A stretch of DNA of 64,000 nt from Betaproteobacteria bacterium UBA1934 (GTDB taxonomy: Bacteria > Pseudomonadota > Gammaproteobacteria > Burkholderiales > Rhodocyclaceae). How positions within the stretch are numbered: position 1 is the first letter of the stretch; every line of letters begins with the position of its first letter. The DNA lies in the NCBI GenBank assembly GCA_002337055.1, contig DDFG01000004.1, forward strand, positions 624,382 through 688,381, written 5' to 3'. The notes under the pieces are model-generated. The model made no database searches and had not been told where the DNA came from. It saw nothing but the letters and a program-made list of their open reading frames with translations. This document shows, piece by piece, positions 59,879 through 64,000 of the stretch. A program made the position numbers and the translations under genes.

Positions 59879-61275
59879 GCCTCTATCTCGATCACTTCGG
59901 ATTTGCCGAAGCGCCGTTCCGCATCACTCCGCACACCGGCTTTTTTTTCACCGGCGCCAAGCGCGGCCAGACCCTGGAGGCGCTGGTCTACGCCATTGCC
60001 GAAGACGAAGGCATCGTCAAGGTCATCGGCGAAGTGGGCAGCGGCAAGACGACGCTGTGCCGAATGTTGCTGGTGCGCCTGCCCGAGCAGATCGATACGC
60101 TCTATCTGGCCAACCCTTCGCTGGCGCCGCAGGAATTGCTGGCCAACATCGCCGCCGAACTCGGTTTGCCCGACGAGGCGCTTTCCGGCCATGCCCGCAT
60201 GCGGGCGCTGCAAGAAACATTGATCGAGCGTTATGCCGCGGGACGACGGGTTGTCCTGCTGATCGACGAAGCCCACGCCATGCCGCGCGAGTCGCTGGAG
60301 GAGATCCGGCTGCTTTCCAATCTCGAAGCCGATGGCGAAAAGCTTCTCCAGATCGCCCTGTTCGCCCAGCCTGAACTCGATGAACGCCTCGCCGCGCCGG
60401 ATCTGCGGCAATTGCGTGAACGCATCACCCAGCAGTTCTCGCTGATGCCCTTGCAACGCGCCGATGTCGAAGGCTATCTCGAGTTCCGCCTGCGCAAGGC
60501 GGGCTACCGCGGCCCCAATCCCTTTACCGACCGCGCGACAACCCTGATTGCGGAGCATTCGCAAGGGCTCTCCCGCCGTATCAACATACTGGCGGACAAG
60601 TCGCTGCTGGCCGCCTTTTCGGAAGGCAAACATGAAGTGGACCGTGAACAGGTCGCGGCGGCGGTAGCCGATGCCCATTTCGCGCCGCTCACGCCGTCGA
60701 GGTCGCTCCACTGGCGGCCCCTGCTGACTGGTGTGATTGCGGCGCTGGGACTGGGTATCGCGATCGGTTGGTTCGCACATTCCGCTGCGCCGTCATCTGT
60801 GCCGCCGGTTGCCTCCCCGTCCTTGCCAACCGCCACGTCCGCCGTCGAAGCGCCGTTGCCGTCGGCCACATCTTTGCCTGTCGTCGCCGCAAGCTCAACC
60901 ACTGCGCCTGTCGCGGCATTCGCCCCGCCTTCGTCCACTGTGACGCCCCGCGAAACGCCGCAACTCGACCGCGCCCGCGATGCACTCGCTCCCTGGCTAC
61001 GCAGCGCATCCCGCGATCATTACTTCATCCAGCTTTTTGCCACCGACAGCGACAAGGCCGCCGAGGCCGAACGTTTTCTCGTCCGCCATGGCCACAGCCT
61101 GGACGCACAATTGCTGCGCGCTTATCGTTCGAACCGCTCTGGCCGGGATCGTATCGGCATCATTTTCGGCGAATTTGACAGTCGCACCGCCGCCATTGCC
61201 GCCATTCAGTCGCTGCCGGCTTCGTTGCGCGCCCTGCAACCCTACCCGCGCCTGGTGGAAAGGCTGCATCGATGA
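59875..61275 (+). CDS. mshM: MshM/ExeA-like AAA ATPase with C-terminal SPOR domain
   Basis: The 466-residue protein has an AAA ATPase domain (about 1-265) starting YLDHFGFAEAPFRITPHTGF, with Walker A IGEVGSGKTTLCRM and Walker B VVLLIDEAHAM. One membrane helix follows (about 283-302, LLTGVIAALGLGIAIGWF), then a Pro/Ala/Ser-rich periplasmic linker and a SPOR-like domain (about 380-455, HYFIQLFAT) that may bind peptidoglycan. ExeA/MshM proteins help insert the secretin in the cell wall. The ATG overlaps the activator stop (ATGA). Confidence 0.9.
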   Translation: MSLYLDHFGFAEAPFRITPHTGFFFTGAKRGQTLEALVYAIAEDEGIVKVIGEVGSGKTTLCRMLLVRLPEQIDTLYLANPSLAPQELLANIAAELGLPDEALSGHARMRALQETLIERYAAGRRVVLLIDEAHAMPRESLEEIRLLSNLEADGEKLLQIALFAQPELDERLAAPDLRQLRERITQQFSLMPLQRADVEGYLEFRLRKAGYRGPNPFTDRATTLIAEHSQGLSRRINILADKSLLAAFSEGKHEVDREQVAAAVADAHFAPLTPSRSLHWRPLLTGVIAALGLGIAIGWFAHSAAPSSVPPVASPSLPTATSAVEAPLPSATSLPVVAASSTTAPVAAFAPPSSTVTPRETPQLDRARDALAPWLRSASRDHYFIQLFATDSDKAAEAERFLVRHGHSLDAQLLRAYRSNRSGRDRIGIIFGEFDSRTAAIAAIQSLPASLRALQPYPRLVERLHR

Positions 61276-61364
61276 GCAAGCCAAGGGCATGGCGTGATAA
61301 CATGTTTTCCTTCCCAGGTGGCTTCCTACCTAGCCTGGGCTCTGTATGGACGAGGCCTGACCGG

Positions 61365-63164
61365 ATGAATACAAGATCGATCGGCATAATGGCAACCGCC
61401 CTGGCGCTGATGGCATGCAGCGCACCAGCCGTCCGCGAGGGCGACAAGGGACATCTCACCTCGACCAGTGCCACCATTCCGGCGGCCGACATCCCGGCGC
61501 CCGTCCAGACGCCCATCAGCGTGCCCCGGCCGCGCCCGGCGGCCAAGGCGGATACCTATAGCGTGGTGGTCAACAACGTCGCCGCCCGCGACCTGCTGTT
61601 CGCGCTGGCGCGCGACGCCAAGCTCAATATCGACATCCATCCCGACATTCGTGGCACGGTCACGCTCAACGCTATCGACCAGACGGTACCGCAGCTGCTG
61701 AACCGGATCGCCAAGCAGGTCGACATGCGCTTTGAGCTGGACGGCCCCAATCTGGCTGTCATGCCCGATTCGCCCTTCTTGCGCCATTACAAGGTCGATT
61801 ACGTCAATCTGTCGCGCAATGTCAGCGGCACGGTGTCCGCCAACACCCAGATCGCCACCTCTACCGGCATCGCAGGTGCCACGGGGGGGGGAGGCGGCGG
61901 GGCGGGCAATGTCTCAAGCACGCGGATCGAGAACGCCTCGAAAAACCAGTTTTGGGAATCGCTGGAGAAGAACGTCAAGGATATTCTGCGCGAAACCGAC
62001 AAGATCCTGCCGGAAGGCAGCAGCGAGACCACCGTCGAACAGAGCAGCCACCAAAATGCCACTGGCGCGGCCGCCCTGCCTCAAAGTACGGGGCAAAAAG
62101 CCGCTGCCGCCGTCGCCAACGCCTTGGCCGCCAATCCTGGCGCCGCTTCGACCACTCAAGCCGGCGGCAGCACGGTCGTACGCCGCACAACCTTCCGCGA
62201 GGCCGCTTCAGTCATCCTCAATCCCGAAACCGGCACACTGACTGTCCGCGCCACGGGTCGGCAGCATGAAAAGGTGCAGGAGTTTCTCGACCGAGTGATC
62301 AACGCCGCCCGCCGGCAGGTGATGATCGAAGCCACCATCGTCGAGGTGGAACTGGGCAACGGCCACGAACAAGGCATCGACTGGACGCGCCTGATCGGTA
62401 GCGGCCGCTTCTCCCTGACCTCGGCCTCGGTCAACAGCGCCGCCACCAACGCCATCGAGCCGTTCAGGATGACGTTTGTGGGCAATACCGTCGGCACCGC
62501 GATCCGTCTGCTTGATTCGTTCGGCACGACCAAGGTGCTCTCCAGCCCGCGCCTGTCGGTGCTCAACAACCAGACCGCCTTGCTCAAAGTGGTCGAAAAC
62601 GTGGTGTATTTCAATATCAAGGCCGACACGACCCAAAGTGTCAACAACAGCCTGACTACCGTCACGACCACGCCACAATCGGTCTCAGTCGGCCTGGTGC
62701 TAACCGTCACGCCACAGATCAGCGACAGCGACGCCATCATCCTCAACGTCCGGCCCAGCATTTCAAGCATCTCGGCCTTCAAGGAAGATCCGAATCCGGC
62801 CATTCCGGTCGGTATCCAGAACCTCGTACCGCAGATCCGCACTCGCGAAATCGAGTCGGTCATGCGCGTCGGCAATGGCGAGATCGCCGTTCTGGGCGGA
62901 CTGATGGAAGACAGCGTCGATTACAAGAACGGCCGCATCCCCATTCTCGGCCAGTTGCCGGGTGTGGGCGAACTGGTGACCACGCGCGCCAACAACGTGC
63001 GCAAATCGGAGCTGGTCATTTTTCTGCGCCCGGTCGTCATCAAGGAAGCCAGCCTGAACGGCGATTACGCGCCGCTGAAAGGACTCTTGCCTGACCGCGA
63101 TTTCTTCACACCGCCGCGCGAAGCCGCCGCCTTTGGCCGGACGTCGACCGCCGACCGGCCATGA
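61365..63164 (+). CDS. mshL: MSHA-type pilus secretin MshL
   Basis: The 599-residue lipoprotein has a lipobox (LALMAC), an STN-like N-terminal domain (DLLFALARDAKLNIDIHPDI), a secretin N1 domain (TGTLTVRATGRQHEKVQEFL) and the secretin core with VLSSPRLSVLNNQTALLKVV, VGLVLTVTPQIS and IAVLGGLMEDS. It should form the outer-membrane pore for an MSHA-like pilus. ATG 61365 gives a proper signal peptide; an ATG at 61272 overlapping the mshM stop would add 31 residues. A Gly-rich tract is coded by nine G (61883-61891). Confidence 0.93.
   Translation: MNTRSIGIMATALALMACSAPAVREGDKGHLTSTSATIPAADIPAPVQTPISVPRPRPAAKADTYSVVVNNVAARDLLFALARDAKLNIDIHPDIRGTVTLNAIDQTVPQLLNRIAKQVDMRFELDGPNLAVMPDSPFLRHYKVDYVNLSRNVSGTVSANTQIATSTGIAGATGGGGGGAGNVSSTRIENASKNQFWESLEKNVKDILRETDKILPEGSSETTVEQSSHQNATGAAALPQSTGQKAAAAVANALAANPGAASTTQAGGSTVVRRTTFREAASVILNPETGTLTVRATGRQHEKVQEFLDRVINAARRQVMIEATIVEVELGNGHEQGIDWTRLIGSGRFSLTSASVNSAATNAIEPFRMTFVGNTVGTAIRLLDSFGTTKVLSSPRLSVLNNQTALLKVVENVVYFNIKADTTQSVNNSLTTVTTTPQSVSVGLVLTVTPQISDSDAIILNVRPSISSISAFKEDPNPAIPVGIQNLVPQIRTREIESVMRVGNGEIAVLGGLMEDSVDYKNGRIPILGQLPGVGELVTTRANNVRKSELVIFLRPVVIKEASLNGDYAPLKGLLPDRDFFTPPREAAAFGRTSTADRP
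61883..61891 (+). repeat. G9 homopolymer inside mshL
   Basis: Nine consecutive G code for part of a Gly-rich linker in MshL. The frame is intact here. Slippage would truncate the secretin before its core domain. Confidence 0.65.
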
Positions 63165-64000
63165 GCCTGTTGATGGAAGCCCTTAAACGGGCGGAAGAAA
63201 ATAAACAGGGGCTGAGCCGTGCCGTTGACGAACCTTCCGCCAGCGGCGTCGATTTGACACTGGAACCGCTGGCGAACGTTGAAACGACGTCGGTTCCCCC
63301 ACACCGACCGACACTGCCCGATCTGGCCACGCATATTGCGGCAGTGGATGCTGACCTCGCGTCGGCGGTCCCCCTTCGCGCAGCGCGAAACCCCGACGCG
63401 GACGTCTCGACCACCGCACGACGCGAGACCGCCCAAACGGTATTCGCTGCCAAGGATCCACACACGCCCTCGCGCACGCCGCTCGTACTGACTTTGGTGA
63501 TTCTGGGGATCGGCGCAGTCGCCATTGGATTATATTTCTGGATGCAACTGAACCGCCTGCCGTCAGCCAGCCTGTTGCAACCGGCCACCCCCGTCGCACC
63601 AGCTTTGCAGGTGACCAAGCCGACGGTCCTGCCTACGCTACCTGGCCCACAAATAGCCGACACCACGGCGCAAGCAGAATCCCTGACCCCGCCGGTACCG
63701 CCCCGAAGATCCATCCGGATGGCCGCCGGCGAAGAACCCACCCGCCCCGCACTGCGCCTGACTCGCAGCCACCCCGAGGTGGACCCGTACCTGCTTTCCG
63801 CCTGGAACCATCTGCAAACGGGCGCGCTTGACGCGGCCCGGCGCGACTACGAACTGGCCTGGCAGCATGACCCGCAGAACGTCGACGCCATGCTCGGGCT
63901 GGCCGCCATCGCGCAAAAACAGGGGCGCACGGAGGAAGCGGAAAAACTGCGCCAACTGGCGCTCACTGCCGACCCCAAAGATGCAGGCGCGCAAGCCGCG
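63161..64000 (+). CDS. mshN: MshN-like TPR protein (3' end missing)
   Basis: The visible 280 codons begin MSLLMEALKRAEENKQG, the N-terminal pattern of MSHA accessory proteins that bind the secretion ATPase. A membrane helix lies at about 108-128 (LVLTLVILGIGAVAIGLYFW), followed by a Pro-rich linker and TPR repeats (about 215 onward, DPYLLSAWNHLQTGALDAAR). No stop appears before the window ends. The ATG overlaps the mshL stop (ATGA). Position after mshL supports MshN. Confidence 0.85.
   Translation, partial: MSLLMEALKRAEENKQGLSRAVDEPSASGVDLTLEPLANVETTSVPPHRPTLPDLATHIAAVDADLASAVPLRAARNPDADVSTTARRETAQTVFAAKDPHTPSRTPLVLTLVILGIGAVAIGLYFWMQLNRLPSASLLQPATPVAPALQVTKPTVLPTLPGPQIADTTAQAESLTPPVPPRRSIRMAAGEEPTRPALRLTRSHPEVDPYLLSAWNHLQTGALDAARRDYELAWQHDPQNVDAMLGLAAIAQKQGRTEEAEKLRQLALTADPKDAGAQAA

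Noticed and set aside
59875..64000. Exopolysaccharide (XrtA/PEP-CTERM) locus
   Set aside because: The ExeA-like ATPase and sigma-54 regulator occur in such loci, but the secretin with MshN-like neighbour fits an MSHA pilus cluster better, and no glycan or exosortase gene is present.

Overview
The window looks like chromosome from a betaproteobacterium, most likely of the Rhodocyclales type (Accumulibacter, Dechloromonas or Azoarcus relatives). This is an inference from gene content and gene order, not from a marker gene. The clues are high GC, a complete Mla lipid-transport operon running into ibaG and murA, a dispersed histidine operon attached to hinT-tatABC, an MSHA-type pilus cluster, and a short-form HisG that would need HisZ. 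No tRNA, rRNA, CRISPR array, insertion sequence or prophage was recognised.

Layout. 1-1.2 kb: a broken-off DUF192 gene, a small secreted cationic protein and rluE. 1.3-3.6 kb: a DNR-like Crp/Fnr regulator, a SAM methyltransferase and a GT2-like glycosyltransferase. 3.6-7.4 kb: a 978-residue O-GlcNAc-transferase-like protein with a degenerate second glycosyltransferase domain, a small unknown protein and the major type IV pilin, which has a likely sigma-54 promoter. 7.6-19.8 kb: one eight-gene minus-strand operon encoding a CHASE2 Ser/Thr kinase, a PP2C phosphatase, a double FHA protein, a CHASE2 adenylate cyclase, a beta-lactamase-fold phosphodiesterase, a cyclic-nucleotide-binding/rhodanese protein, a GAF-containing GspE/PilB ATPase and a GAF/HD-GYP protein. 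20-26.9 kb: sucCD, a MATE exporter, an FAH-family hydrolase, a TonB receptor and an acetyltransferase. 26.9-41.6 kb: Nif3, a DegS-like protease, a glutamine amidotransferase, tatABC-hinT-hisEIFAHB, a divergent hisC, chrA halves, ccmI, a lipoprotein and hisDG. 41.7-48.8 kb: a more accessory stretch with a CDF transporter, an unusual P-type ATPase, a secreted protein followed by a truncated ORF, an AraC regulator and an acetyltransferase. 49-58.3 kb: guaC, marC, cobA, murA, ibaG, an ABC-2 exporter and mlaBCADEF. 58.4 kb to the end: a sigma-54 activator and the start of an MSHA-like pilus cluster (mshM, mshL, mshN).

How it fits together. The strongest candidate for an undescribed system is the eight-gene signalling operon. 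Two different outputs, Ser/Thr phosphorylation and cAMP synthesis, sit behind the same kind of periplasmic sensor. They are encoded with a phosphatase, a phospho-reader, a cAMP-degrading enzyme, a cAMP-binding protein and, at the end, a pilus-type ATPase and a c-di-GMP phosphodiesterase whose GAF domains resemble each other. The operon ends just upstream of the pilin gene, so control of surface motility or adhesion is a reasonable hypothesis. A second candidate is the GT41-plus-pseudo-GT2 protein next to the pilin, with an intact GT2-like gene facing it. A third observation is that a supercluster often contiguous in betaproteobacteria (mla-murA-his-hinT-tat-htrA) is split here by insertions and inversion.
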